This document shows, in pieces, positions 39,319-48,371 of a stretch of DNA of 64,000 bases. The stretch comes from Mycolicibacterium hodleri (GTDB taxonomy: Bacteria > Actinomycetota > Actinomycetes > Mycobacteriales > Mycobacteriaceae), in NCBI RefSeq assembly GCF_025822245.1, contig NZ_JACKTL010000043.1, forward strand, positions 1-64,000. Direction: 5' to 3'. Below the pieces are notes generated by a model. It saw only the letters and a list, made by a program, of their open reading frames with translations, did not search any database and was not told the origin of the DNA. Each line of letters begins with the position of its first letter. Position 1 is the stretch's first letter. The position numbers and the translations under genes were made by a program.

Positions 39319-39333
39319 GTCTCAAACTGAGAC
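39319..39333. promoter_or_regulatory. MimR operator candidate, site 2
   Basis: GTCTCA-AAC-TGAGAC has six-base perfect arms and shares the TCTCA/TGAGA half-sites with the site at 39252. The centres are 68 bases apart, between six and seven helical turns. It lies 83 bases upstream of mimA, where an activator would be expected. Confidence 0.65.
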
Positions 39334-39416
39334 CCATATGAGCCACCTCACGAGGTTCCATCGGTGTCGCGTCGTCCCCAGCCCGGCGGACGACTGGCCC
39401 ATCTATCAGGAGGCTC

Positions 39417-41045
39417 GTGTTGAGTAGACAAAGCCTGACCAAGGCGCACGCGAAGATCAGTGAACTGACCTGGGAGCCGACGTTCGCCACGCCGGCCACC
39501 CGCTTCGGCACCGACTACACCTTCGAGAAGGCGCCCAAGAAGGATCCGCTCAAGCAGATCATGCGGTCCTACTTCTCGATGGAGGAGGAGAAGGACAACC
39601 GCGTCTACGGCGCCATGGACGGCGCCATCCGCGGCAACATGTTCCGCCAGGTGCAGCAGCGCTGGCTGGAATGGCAGAAGCTCTTCCTGTCGATCATCCC
39701 GTTCCCGGAGATCTCGGCGGCTCGGGCGATGCCGATGGCCATCGACGCGGTGCCCAACCCGGAGATCCACAACGGGCTCGCGGTGCAGATGATCGACGAA
39801 GTACGGCATTCGACGATTCAGATGAATCTGAAGAAGCTGTACATGAACAACTACATCGACCCGGCCGGGTTCGACATGACGGAGAAGGCGTTCGCGAACA
39901 ACTACGCGGGCACGATCGGCCGGCAGTTCGGTGAGGGCTTCATCACCGGCGACGCCATCACCGCGGCCAACATCTACCTCACGGTGGTCGCCGAAACCGC
40001 CTTCACCAACACCCTCTTCGTGGCCATGCCCGACGAGGCGGCGGCCAACGGCGACTATCTGCTGCCGACGGTGTTCCACTCGGTGCAGTCCGACGAGTCA
40101 CGGCACATCTCTAACGGCTACTCGATTCTGTTGATGGCGTTGGCCGACGAGCGCAACCGTCCGCTGCTGGAACGCGATCTGCGCTACGCCTGGTGGAACA
40201 ACCACTGCGTGGTGGACGCCGCCATCGGCACCTTCATCGAGTACGGCACCAAGGACCGGCGCAAGGACCGGGAGAGCTACGCCGAGATGTGGCGACGCTG
40301 GATCTACGACGACTACTACCGCAGTTACCTTCTGCCACTGGAGAAGTACGGCCTCACCATCCCGCACGACCTGGTCGAGGAGGCGTGGAAGCGCATCACC
40401 GAGAAGGGCTACGTGCACGAGGTCGCCCGGTTCTTCGCCACCGGCTGGCCGGTCAACTACTGGCGCATCGACACCATGACCGACACCGACTTCGAGTGGT
40501 TCGAGCACAAGTACCCGGGCTGGTACTCCAAGTACGGCAAGTGGTGGGAGGCCTACAACCGCCTCGCCTACCCGGGCCGCAACAAGCCCATCGCCTTCGA
40601 GGAGGTGGGCTACGAGTACCCGCACCGCTGCTGGACGTGCATGGTGCCGGCACTGATCCGCGAGGACATGATCGTCGAGAAGGTCGACGGGCAGTGGAAG
40701 ACGTACTGCTCGGAGACCTGCTACTGGACCGACGCGGTCGCCTTCCGCGGCGAGTACGAGGGCCGGGACACCCCGAACATGGGGCGTCTCACCGGTTTCC
40801 GCGAGTGGGAGACGCTGCACCACGGCAAGGACCTCGCCGACATCGTCACCGATCTCGGCTACGTCCGCGACGACGGCAAGACACTGGTGGGTCAGCCGCA
40901 CCTGAATCTGGATCCGTCGAAGATGTGGACCCTGGACGACGTGCGCGGCAACACGTTCAACAGTCCGAACGTGCTGCTGAACCAGATGTCGGACGCCGAA
41001 CGTGAGGCCCACGTCGCGGCCTACCGCGCCGGCGCAACGGTCTAA
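39417..41045 (+). CDS. mimA: MimA, binuclear iron monooxygenase large hydroxylase subunit
   Basis: The 542-residue alpha subunit of a soluble diiron monooxygenase (propane/phenol/acetone-oxidising group) carries the two iron-binding signatures DEVRH (about residue 127) and DESRH (about residue 227) in the ferritin-like four-helix core. MimA with MimC forms the hydroxylase that inserts oxygen into short alkanes, ketones or phenols. The GTG at 39417 follows AGGAGGCTC. It is the first gene of the mim operon and is activated by the divergent MimR. Confidence 0.96.
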   Translation: MLSRQSLTKAHAKISELTWEPTFATPATRFGTDYTFEKAPKKDPLKQIMRSYFSMEEEKDNRVYGAMDGAIRGNMFRQVQQRWLEWQKLFLSIIPFPEISAARAMPMAIDAVPNPEIHNGLAVQMIDEVRHSTIQMNLKKLYMNNYIDPAGFDMTEKAFANNYAGTIGRQFGEGFITGDAITAANIYLTVVAETAFTNTLFVAMPDEAAANGDYLLPTVFHSVQSDESRHISNGYSILLMALADERNRPLLERDLRYAWWNNHCVVDAAIGTFIEYGTKDRRKDRESYAEMWRRWIYDDYYRSYLLPLEKYGLTIPHDLVEEAWKRITEKGYVHEVARFFATGWPVNYWRIDTMTDTDFEWFEHKYPGWYSKYGKWWEAYNRLAYPGRNKPIAFEEVGYEYPHRCWTCMVPALIREDMIVEKVDGQWKTYCSETCYWTDAVAFRGEYEGRDTPNMGRLTGFREWETLHHGKDLADIVTDLGYVRDDGKTLVGQPHLNLDPSKMWTLDDVRGNTFNSPNVLLNQMSDAEREAHVAAYRAGATV

Positions 41046-41050
41046 CCCAC

Positions 41051-41103
41051 GCGATTTCGGCGTGATTGGTCGCCCTGACTGGCACCAATCACGCCGAAAT
41101 CGC
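41051..41103 (+). promoter_or_regulatory. perfect 20-bp intercistronic hairpin between mimA and mimB
   Basis: Bases 41051-41070 and 41084-41103 are exact reverse complements (arm begins GCGATTTCGGCGTGATTGGT) around a 13-base loop. The hairpin starts 5 bases after the mimA stop and ends 13 bases before the mimB start, next to its AGAAAGGAA site. No T-tract follows, so it is more likely an RNA-processing or stability element, or an interspersed palindrome, than a full terminator. Confidence 0.85.
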
Positions 41104-41116
41104 CAGAAAGGAACAC

Positions 41117-42157
41117 GTGGATTCGCACAAGATCACCTTCGACCCGGTGAACCTCGAGATGGACGTCCGCGAGGACGAGAACATTCTGGACGCCGCCTTC
41201 CGTCAGGGCATCCACCTCATGCACGGGTGCCGCGAAGGCCGCTGTTCGGCCTGCAAGTCCTACGTTCTCGACGGCGAGATTCAGATGGAGAACTACTCCA
41301 CCTTCGCCTGCAACGACTCGGAGGTCGACGACGGGTTCGTGTTGCTGTGCCGCTCTCGTGCGTTCAGTGACTGCACCATCGAGCTGCTCAACTTCGACGA
41401 GGACGAACTCCTCGGTGGGATCCCGATTCAGGACGTCCGCACCGAGGTGCTGGGCGTCGAACCCGTGACCCGCGACATCGTGTCGCTTCGGCTCAAGCCG
41501 GTCGAGCCCGGCAAGTTCGACTTCAAGCCCGGTCAATACGCCGACCTGCACATCCCGGGCACCGACGAGCACCGCTCGTTCTCGATGGCCACCACCCAAA
41601 CCTCGAGCGATCGGGTCGAGTTCCTGATCAAGAAGTACCCCGGCGGCAAGTTCTCGGCGCTGCTCGACGGCGACATCGGGGTCGGCGACCAGATCGCCCT
41701 CACCGGTCCCTACGGGTCGTTCACGCTCAAGGACGGGCACGTCCTACCGGTGGTGTGCATCGGCGGCGGTGCCGGCATGGCGCCGATCCTGTCCCTGCTG
41801 CGCCACATGCACAAGACCGAGAACACCCGGCCGGTGCGGTTCTACTACGGGGCACGCACCGCCGGCGATCTGTTCTACCTCGACGAGATCGCGGAACTGG
41901 GCAAGGGCCTCAAGGACTTCCGGTTCGTTGCGTGCCTGTCCGAATCCGCCGACGGCGTCGACGACGACGCGGTAACCGTCGAGGAGGGCATGGTCACCGA
42001 CGTCGTCGCGCGCCACGAAGCGTCGATCGCCAAGACCGAGGTGTACCTGTGCGGCCCGCCTCCCATGGTCGACGCGGCGCTGGTCTACCTCGACGCCAAC
42101 TCGGTACCCAAGGACCAAGTCTTCTACGACAGTTTCACCAGCCCCCTGTTCGACTAG
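41117..42157 (+). CDS. mimB: MimB, NADH-dependent reductase of the monooxygenase
   Basis: The protein of about 346 residues has an N-terminal plant-type [2Fe-2S] ferredoxin domain (HGCREGRCSACKSYVLDG, then LLCRSRA) and a ferredoxin-NADP reductase-like module with flavin site RSFSMA and NAD site CIGGGAGMAPILSLL. It passes electrons from NADH through FAD and the iron-sulfur cluster to the MimA diiron centre. The GTG at 41117 follows AGAAAGGAA. An in-frame upstream start at 41066 falls inside the intercistronic hairpin and is unlikely. Confidence 0.95.
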   Translation: MDSHKITFDPVNLEMDVREDENILDAAFRQGIHLMHGCREGRCSACKSYVLDGEIQMENYSTFACNDSEVDDGFVLLCRSRAFSDCTIELLNFDEDELLGGIPIQDVRTEVLGVEPVTRDIVSLRLKPVEPGKFDFKPGQYADLHIPGTDEHRSFSMATTQTSSDRVEFLIKKYPGGKFSALLDGDIGVGDQIALTGPYGSFTLKDGHVLPVVCIGGGAGMAPILSLLRHMHKTENTRPVRFYYGARTAGDLFYLDEIAELGKGLKDFRFVACLSESADGVDDDAVTVEEGMVTDVVARHEASIAKTEVYLCGPPPMVDAALVYLDANSVPKDQVFYDSFTSPLFD

Positions 42158-42172
42158 CGAGAGGAACCCCGG

Positions 42173-43279
42173 ATGTCCACCCCCGAGAAGACCAAGGAAC
42201 GCAGCTTCCCGAAGATCGAGTTCACCGACTCCGAAGCCGGTGCGAAGACCTTTCCCAGTTCCAAGAGCCGCAACTACTCCTACTTCACACCGGCCAAGCT
42301 GCGCGCCACGATGTACGAGGACGTCACCGTCGACGTGCAGCCCGACCCGGACCGCCACCTGACCCAGGGGTGGATCTACGGCTTCGGCGACGGACCAGGC
42401 GGATACCCGAAGGACTGGACGACGGCCAAGTCCTCCAACTGGCATGCCTTCCTCGACCCCAACGAGGAATGGAACCAGACGATCTTCCGCAACAACGCCG
42501 CGGTCGTGCGTCAGGTGGAGCTGTGCCTCAAGAATGCCAAGCGGGCGCGGGTGTACGACGGGTGGAATTCGGCCTGGTTGACCTTCGTCGAACGCAACGT
42601 CGGCGCGTGGATGCACGCCGAGAACGGTTTGGCGCTGCACGTCTTCACCTCGATTCAACGCTCCGGGCCCACGAACATGATCAACACCGCGGTGGCCGTC
42701 AACGCCGCACACAAGATGCGCTTCGCCCAGGACCTCGCGTTGTTCAACCTGGACCTGTCCGAGGCGACCGATTCGTTCGACGGCAGCGCCCACAAGGCGG
42801 TGTGGCAGGAGGCGCCCGAATGGCAACCAATCCGCAGAGTCGTCGAAGAGCTGACGGCAGTGGGGGATTGGTGTCAGCTGCTGTTCGCCACCAACATCGT
42901 CTTCGAACAGCTGGTGGGATCGTTGTTCCGTAGCGAATTGGTCATGCAGATCGCCGCCCGCAACGGCGACTACATCACCCCGACCATCGTCGGCACCGGG
43001 GAGCACGACTACGACCGCGACCTCAACTACACCCGGAACCTGTTCCGCCTGTTGACCCGCGACGAGGAATACGGTGCGGCGAACAAGGCCCTGTTCGCGG
43101 AGTGGCTGACCATCTGGGTGCCGCGCTGCCTGACGGCCGCCCGTGCCCTGCAACCGATTTGGTCGACCCCGGCCGACAAGGCGGTGACGTTTGCCCACAG
43201 CCTGGACGCCGCGATCGGCAAGTTCACCGCCCTGCTACACGAAATCGAGCTCGACGTTCCCGAGGAGTTGACCAAATGA
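42173..43279 (+). CDS. mimC: MimC, monooxygenase small hydroxylase subunit
   Basis: The 368-residue beta subunit of the diiron hydroxylase shares the ferritin-like fold of MimA but lacks the DE-x-RH iron ligands. Supporting stretches are SSKSRNYSYFTPAKLRATMY, VDVQPDPDRHLTQGWIYGFG and AEWLTIWVPRCLTAARAL. It packs against MimA to form the (alpha-beta)2 hydroxylase. It starts 15 bases after mimB with GAGAGGAA upstream and overlaps mimD by four bases. Confidence 0.94.
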   Translation: MSTPEKTKERSFPKIEFTDSEAGAKTFPSSKSRNYSYFTPAKLRATMYEDVTVDVQPDPDRHLTQGWIYGFGDGPGGYPKDWTTAKSSNWHAFLDPNEEWNQTIFRNNAAVVRQVELCLKNAKRARVYDGWNSAWLTFVERNVGAWMHAENGLALHVFTSIQRSGPTNMINTAVAVNAAHKMRFAQDLALFNLDLSEATDSFDGSAHKAVWQEAPEWQPIRRVVEELTAVGDWCQLLFATNIVFEQLVGSLFRSELVMQIAARNGDYITPTIVGTGEHDYDRDLNYTRNLFRLLTRDEEYGAANKALFAEWLTIWVPRCLTAARALQPIWSTPADKAVTFAHSLDAAIGKFTALLHEIELDVPEELTK

Positions 43280-43632
43280 CCATGCAATTCGGATCGGCCA
43301 CCGAGTTCTCCAACATGTGCGGCGTGACCCTGATGAACACCCCGGTCGGACGTGTCGTCGCCGAGGTGATGGGCGCCAAGGAGGGCGTCGAACTCACCGA
43401 ATATCCGTCGATGATCCGCGTCGACGGGGTGCGGCTGCTGAACTTCGACTACGACGAACTCACCGAGGCTCTCGGCGAGGAGTTCGACGGCTCGATCTTC
43501 GAGGAGATCAGTTCCACGCACTACGGGCGAATGGTGCATCTCGACGACAAGACCATGCTGTTCGCCAGCCCTGAGGACGCCGCCGAGTACATCGGCTTCG
43601 ATCTGACGGCGACGGCGGGCGAGCCCTCGTGA
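43276..43632 (+). CDS. mimD: MimD, monooxygenase coupling (effector) protein
   Basis: The protein of about 118 residues belongs to the MmoB/DmpM-like coupling family (FSNMCGVTLMNTPVGRVVAE, GAKEGVELTEYPSMIRVDGV). It lacks prosthetic groups and tunes the hydroxylase for productive oxygen activation. The ATG at 43276 overlaps the mimC stop. The longer in-frame extension to 43102 is out-of-frame mimC. It overlaps the alcohol dehydrogenase start by four bases. Confidence 0.93.
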   Translation: MTMQFGSATEFSNMCGVTLMNTPVGRVVAEVMGAKEGVELTEYPSMIRVDGVRLLNFDYDELTEALGEEFDGSIFEEISSTHYGRMVHLDDKTMLFASPEDAAEYIGFDLTATAGEPS

Positions 43633-44675
43633 AGGCGCTGGTGTTCCACGGCCCGGGTTCGAAGTCGTGGACGGAGGTTCCAGACGCGCAGGTGGTCGAC
43701 CCGACCGACGTCGTGGTCCGCGTCGACACGACCACGATTTGTGGAACCGACCTGCACATCCTCAAGGGCGACGTGCCGGCGGTCACCCCAGGACGTGTCC
43801 TGGGACACGAGGCCGTGGGCACCGTCACCGAGATTGGTTCGGCAATCACTGATTTGACCGTCGGGGACCGCGTCCTGGTGCCCGCCATCACCAGCTGTGG
43901 GAAGTGTGGACCGTGCAGGTCCGCGATGCCGTCGCATTGTGCGACGGTGGGTGGTATCGGTTGGATCTTCGGTCACCTGATCGACGGCACTCAGGCCGAA
44001 TTGGTGCGGGTGCCCTACGCCGAGACCAGTGTGCACCTGCTGCCCGAGGAGGTGACCGACGACGAGGCGATCTTCCTCGCGGACGTCCTGCCCACCGGCT
44101 TCGAGATGGGTGTGCAGAATGCGGCCGTCCGACCCGGGGACACGGTCGTGGTGGTCGGCGCCGGACCCATCGGCCTCGCGGCGATCCAGACGGCCGGACT
44201 ATACGGTGCCGCAACGGTCATCGCCGTGGACGTCTCGGAGTCCCGGCTGAAGCGGTCCATCGCCTTCGGCGCCGACATGACGATCAACGGCGAGCGCGAA
44301 GACGTTCGGGAGCGGGTCCTGGAGATCACCAACGGCGTGGGCGCCCACGTCGCCATCGAAGCGGTCGGCATACCGGAGACGTTCGAGGTGTGCACCCAGT
44401 TGGTCCGCCCGGGTGGTCGCATCGCCAACGTCGGCGTGCACGGCAAACCGGTGACGCTGCACCTGGAAGACCTGTGGATCAAGAACATCACGTTGACCAC
44501 CGGCCTGGTCAACGGAACCACGGTGGGGACCCTGCTAGACCTGTTGGCGCACGGCAAGATCGACGCCGGTGCCTTCGGCACCCATTCCTTCCACCTCGAC
44601 CACATGGTGGACGCCTACGAGGTATTCGCCAATGCGGACACCCACGACGCCTTGAAGGTCGTCATCTCCCGGTAG
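43629..44675 (+). CDS. adh: zinc-dependent alcohol dehydrogenase of the mim operon
   Basis: The 348-residue medium-chain dehydrogenase has catalytic-zinc residues in CGTDLHILKGD and GHEAVGTV, the four-Cys structural zinc site CGKCGPCRSAMPSHC, and the NAD fold VVGAGPIGLAAIQTAGL. It presumably oxidises the secondary alcohol made by MimABCD (for example 2-propanol to acetone). The GTG at 43629 overlaps mimD by four bases. The same gene order occurs in M. smegmatis-type mim clusters. Confidence 0.93.
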   Translation: MKALVFHGPGSKSWTEVPDAQVVDPTDVVVRVDTTTICGTDLHILKGDVPAVTPGRVLGHEAVGTVTEIGSAITDLTVGDRVLVPAITSCGKCGPCRSAMPSHCATVGGIGWIFGHLIDGTQAELVRVPYAETSVHLLPEEVTDDEAIFLADVLPTGFEMGVQNAAVRPGDTVVVVGAGPIGLAAIQTAGLYGAATVIAVDVSESRLKRSIAFGADMTINGEREDVRERVLEITNGVGAHVAIEAVGIPETFEVCTQLVRPGGRIANVGVHGKPVTLHLEDLWIKNITLTTGLVNGTTVGTLLDLLAHGKIDAGAFGTHSFHLDHMVDAYEVFANADTHDALKVVISR

Positions 44676-44740
44676 CCGCCGTCGCACCCCATCCCCGAGA
44701 TCGACCCGAATCCTCAACCACTGAACAGGAACTCATCGCC

Positions 44741-46387
44741 ATGGCCAAGGAACTTCGCTTCAACTCAGATGCCCGCGCTCGACTGGAACAGGGCGTCAAC
44801 GCCCTCGCCGACGCGGTCAAGGTCACCATCGGCCCCAAGGGCCGCAACGCCATCCTGGAGAAGTTGACCGGTCCCCCCACCATCACCAACGACGGTGTCA
44901 CGATCGCCCGGGAGATCCAGCTGCGAGACCCGTTCGCCAACATGGGCGCCCAGTTGGTCAAGGAAGTGGCGATGAAGACCAACGGACGGGTCGGCGACGG
45001 CACCACCACGGCCACGGTGCTGGCGCAGGCCATGGTGCGCGAGGGGTTGCGCGCGGTGGAGGCCGGCGCCAACCCGATGCGACTGCGCCGCGGCATCGAA
45101 CGCGCCGTGCCGGTCGTCGTCGACGCGTTGCGCGAGCACACCGTTGCGGTTCAGAGTGGGGATCTGCATCGCATCGCTTCCCTGGCCGCCAGCGACGACG
45201 AGGCCATCGGCGACGTCATCTCCCGGGCCATCGAGCACGTCGGCCTCACGGGTGTGGTCACTACCGACGAAAGCGAGATCCCGGGCCTGGACGTCAGCGT
45301 CGTCGACGGCATCGGATTCGATCACGGGTACATCTCCGGTTACATGATCACCGACCACGAGCGCATGGAGGCCGTGCTCGACAATCCGCTGATCCTGTTG
45401 ACCAACAAGAAGATCAGCCAAGTTCAGGACATCATGCCAACCATCGAGGTGGCCAAGCGCGCCGATCGTCCGCTCCTGGTCGTCGCCGAGGACGTCGACG
45501 GTCCTGCTCTGCAGCTCCTCGTCGGGGGGAACATGCACAAGACCATGCAGTCGGTCGTCGTGCGTGCACCCGGCTTCGGGCACCGCCGTGTGGCCGAACT
45601 CGAGGATCTCGCGGTGGCGCTGGGAGGGCACGTCATCGCCAAGGACACCGGCATCGAACTCAGTGAGATCACGCGCGAACACCTCGGGTCGTGTGACCGA
45701 GCCACGGCCACCGAGGACGACACCACCCTCATCGGAGCGCACGGCGAACAGCACCTGGTCGACGCGCGGGTCGGTCAACTCGAGGTGCAACGTGAACGCG
45801 CCAAGCTCGACGCCGATCAGGACATGCTCGACGTCCGCATCGCCAGGCTGACCGGCCGGGTCGCCGTCATCCGCGTCGGCGGTGCGACGAGCGTGGAGCT
45901 CAAGGAACGCATGCTTCGCGTCGAAGACGCCCTGGCGGCCACTCGGGCCGCACTGGAGGCCGGCATCGTCGCCGGCGGTGGCACCGCGCTGGCTCAGGCG
46001 CACCGCGCGTTGAGCATGACGGAGCTCGTCGGGGACGAGGCCGTGGGGCGTGACGTGGTTCGCCGCGCCCTCGCCGAACCCCTGCGATGGATCGCAATCA
46101 ACGCCGGGTTCGAAGGTGACGACGTCGTGGACGTCGTCGTCGACCTGCCGCTGGGGCACGGCTTCAACGCGCTGACCGGTGAATACGGCGACATGTTCGA
46201 CGAGGGCATCATCGACCCGTTTCAGGTCACCCGCGCGGCGCTGGAGAGCGCGGCGTCCATTGCCGCGCTGCTGATCACCACCGAAACCGCGATCGTGGAG
46301 GAGATCGTCGGCCAACCCGGTTCGATCATGGCCCCCGGATTTGGGGACCTCGCGGAGGGGATGGTCCGCCCGTCCAACATCTACTAG
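44741..46387 (+). CDS. mimG: MimG, GroEL-like chaperonin dedicated to the monooxygenase
   Basis: The 548-residue group I chaperonin has the ATPase motif VGDGTTTATVLAQAM and the equatorial block EAGIVAGGGTALAQAH, but lacks the Gly-Gly-Met tail of housekeeping GroEL and ends RPSNIY. In Mycolicibacterium the corresponding MimG is required for productive folding of the MimA hydroxylase. The ATG at 44741 begins the canonical MAKELRF. A very long alternate-frame extension into adh is spurious. No groES lies beside it, so it must use the genomic GroES. Confidence 0.94.
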   Translation: MAKELRFNSDARARLEQGVNALADAVKVTIGPKGRNAILEKLTGPPTITNDGVTIAREIQLRDPFANMGAQLVKEVAMKTNGRVGDGTTTATVLAQAMVREGLRAVEAGANPMRLRRGIERAVPVVVDALREHTVAVQSGDLHRIASLAASDDEAIGDVISRAIEHVGLTGVVTTDESEIPGLDVSVVDGIGFDHGYISGYMITDHERMEAVLDNPLILLTNKKISQVQDIMPTIEVAKRADRPLLVVAEDVDGPALQLLVGGNMHKTMQSVVVRAPGFGHRRVAELEDLAVALGGHVIAKDTGIELSEITREHLGSCDRATATEDDTTLIGAHGEQHLVDARVGQLEVQRERAKLDADQDMLDVRIARLTGRVAVIRVGGATSVELKERMLRVEDALAATRAALEAGIVAGGGTALAQAHRALSMTELVGDEAVGRDVVRRALAEPLRWIAINAGFEGDDVVDVVVDLPLGHGFNALTGEYGDMFDEGIIDPFQVTRAALESAASIAALLITTETAIVEEIVGQPGSIMAPGFGDLAEGMVRPSNIY

Positions 46388-46784
46388 GAGCCGTCCCGCG
46401 GCGCGTCGGCCGTCACTGGAAGTCACACCCCGGGTTGGGCGCACCGTCGGCAGTGGGGGTGCCCGCCGGGTCGACCGTGTCCTTGGACCAGGGCACCCGA
46501 AAGGGCCGTCAGCGCAACGGATATGACGATCGTCAAGGCGTCGTGCTCGCGGGGTGGGCGCTGCGGGACTCCGGTGGCCCGGGATGACCGCCACGTGAAT
46601 CCTTCGGCGCGGGGCAAGCCTTCACGACGGGGTGACCAGGAAGCCGTCGGCGCCCGGGCGCCGTGACGCCCAGCGGGGTCCATCACACGGCGGGTGATGT
46701 TTGGGGCTCGCCCCGGCGTCGGACGGCGTGCACGATGATGCCTAGGGAGAACCTGCCGCACCGTTGGGGAATGGGGAGCACGTC
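46388..46784. other. intergenic region after the mim operon
   Basis: I see no supportable gene in this GC-rich gap. It should contain the 3' end of the mim transcript and the promoter of the antiporter gene, but no clear terminator hairpin with a T-tract is visible. Confidence 0.4.
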
Positions 46785-48371
46785 GTGAACCACGTCGAGG
46801 TACTGGTGACCGGATTGCTGCTGGCCGTCGCCGCGTTGGGTGCGCTGGCCTGCAGGCTCTCGGTGCCGTACCCCATCATGCTGGTGATCGGCGGCGCCGC
46901 GTTCGGCTTCATCCCCGGACTTCCCGAAGTGAGGCTGGAACCCGAACTCGTCCTCGCGCTGTTCCTGCCACCCCTGTTGTACAAGTCGTCGATCTACGCC
47001 AACTTCGACGACTTCCGAACCAACCTTCGCGGGCTGACGTTGAGCACCGTGGTGCTGGTCCTGGTCACGATGACCGGCGTTGCCGCGGCGGCGCACACGA
47101 TGATCCCCGGCATGTCATGGCAGACCGCGTTCGTGCTGGGCGCCATCCTGTCCCCGACGGATCCGGTGGCGGCCGCCGCGATCATGCACCGCCTCGAGGC
47201 CCCCCGAAGGTTGGTCAGCAGCATCGAGGGAGAGGGGTTGTTCAACGACGCCACCGCGCTGGTGGCCTACCGGGTGGCCGTCGCCGCGACGGTCGCGGGG
47301 GCGTTCTCACTCGCCGAGGCCGGCCTGCGGTTCGTGTTCGGGGTGGTCGTCGGCGTGGCCATCGGCGTCGCCGTCGGATTGATGTCGGCGTGGGTGCGCC
47401 GGCACATCAGTGACCCGCAGATCAGCGTCACCATCTCCCTGCTCACCGGGTACGCGGCGTTCCTCCCGGCCCAGGCCGTCGACGCGTCCGGCGTGTTGGC
47501 CACCGTCGCCGCGGGGATCGTCATGGCGATTCGGAGTCCGGAGGTGCTCGATGCCCGGCCACGACTGCAGGGCTACTTCGTCTGGGACATCGTCGACTTC
47601 CTCATCAACGCAACGCTGTTCGTCATGACCGGACTCCAGCTCCGGACGATCGTCGAGGGCCTGGACGACTACTCGCCCGGCGCGCTCGCCCTCTACGCCG
47701 TGGTCGTGACCGCCGCCGTGGTGGTCATCCGGCTGGCCTGGTTCTTCGCCGTTCCGTCGCTCACCGAGATGGTCGACCGACGGTCGGGGCGCGGGCAGCG
47801 CCGCCTCAGTGCGTCGTGGCGGATGATCTTGGCGTGGAGTGGCATGCGTGGGGCGGTGTCCCTGGCCGTCGCGCTGGCACTACCGCTCGTCGTCGGCAAC
47901 GGCTCGGCCTTCCCGCAGCGCGATCTCGTCGTGTTCCTCACGTTCACCGTCATCTTCTTCACCCTGGTGGTGCAGGGACTGACGCTGCCTGCGCTGGTAC
48001 GCCGGCTCGACCCCGGGGACGACGACCAGGACACCGACGAGGAGATCCGGGCCCGGCTGGTCGCCGCCAAGGCGGCGCTGGCCGAGATCGAGACGCTCGG
48101 CGCCGAGGAGTGGACCAGGGGTGACACCGCCGAGCGCATGCGGGGCCTCTACGAGTACCGGGCCCGCCGTTTCGCGGCGCGGCTGGGCAAGATCGAGGAC
48201 GACGGTTACGAGGACCGGTCCCAGGCCTATCAGGAAATGGTGAGGCTGGTGCTGCAGGCGCAACGGGACGCGTTGATCACGATGCGTCGAGAAGGACGGC
48301 TGTCCAACGAGGTACTCAACCGGGTGCTGCAGGACCTCGACCTCGAGGAGTCGCGCCTCGAAGCCACCTAA
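46785..48371 (+). CDS. CPA1 family Na+/H+ antiporter
   Basis: The protein of about 528 residues has 12 or so membrane helices of the NhaP/NHE type. Landmarks are LSVPYPIMLVIGGAAFGFIP, the ion-binding VLGAILSPTDPVAAAAIMHR and EGEGLFNDATALVAYRVAVA, and SWRMILAWSGMRGAVSLAVA. A C-terminal cytoplasmic helical domain (about 410-528) follows. It exchanges Na+ (or K+) for H+ across the plasma membrane. The GTG at 46785 follows GGGGAGC. The 3' end overlaps the convergent MFS gene by four bases. Confidence 0.93.
   Translation: MNHVEVLVTGLLLAVAALGALACRLSVPYPIMLVIGGAAFGFIPGLPEVRLEPELVLALFLPPLLYKSSIYANFDDFRTNLRGLTLSTVVLVLVTMTGVAAAAHTMIPGMSWQTAFVLGAILSPTDPVAAAAIMHRLEAPRRLVSSIEGEGLFNDATALVAYRVAVAATVAGAFSLAEAGLRFVFGVVVGVAIGVAVGLMSAWVRRHISDPQISVTISLLTGYAAFLPAQAVDASGVLATVAAGIVMAIRSPEVLDARPRLQGYFVWDIVDFLINATLFVMTGLQLRTIVEGLDDYSPGALALYAVVVTAAVVVIRLAWFFAVPSLTEMVDRRSGRGQRRLSASWRMILAWSGMRGAVSLAVALALPLVVGNGSAFPQRDLVVFLTFTVIFFTLVVQGLTLPALVRRLDPGDDDQDTDEEIRARLVAAKAALAEIETLGAEEWTRGDTAERMRGLYEYRARRFAARLGKIEDDGYEDRSQAYQEMVRLVLQAQRDALITMRREGRLSNEVLNRVLQDLDLEESRLEAT

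Noticed and set aside
39211..39416. A sigma-54 (-24/-12) promoter for mimA
   Set aside because: No GG-N10-GC element fits convincingly, mycobacteria lack sigma-54, and MimR has no GAFTGA loop.
40098..41012. A 304-codon frame antisense to mimA
   Set aside because: It mirrors third-position GC of a strongly conserved gene and has no family motif or ribosome site.
41744..43198. A 484-codon frame antisense to mimB and mimC
   Set aside because: It spans two well-supported genes, has biased composition and no domain, so it is a shadow frame.
43904..46387. An 827-codon frame joining an alternate frame of adh to the chaperonin
   Set aside because: The adh part is out of frame and the chaperonin has its own conserved MAKELRF start at 44741.
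44765..46594. A 609-codon frame antisense to mimG
   Set aside because: MimG on the plus strand is conserved along its length, while the antisense product is low-complexity with no recognisable domain.
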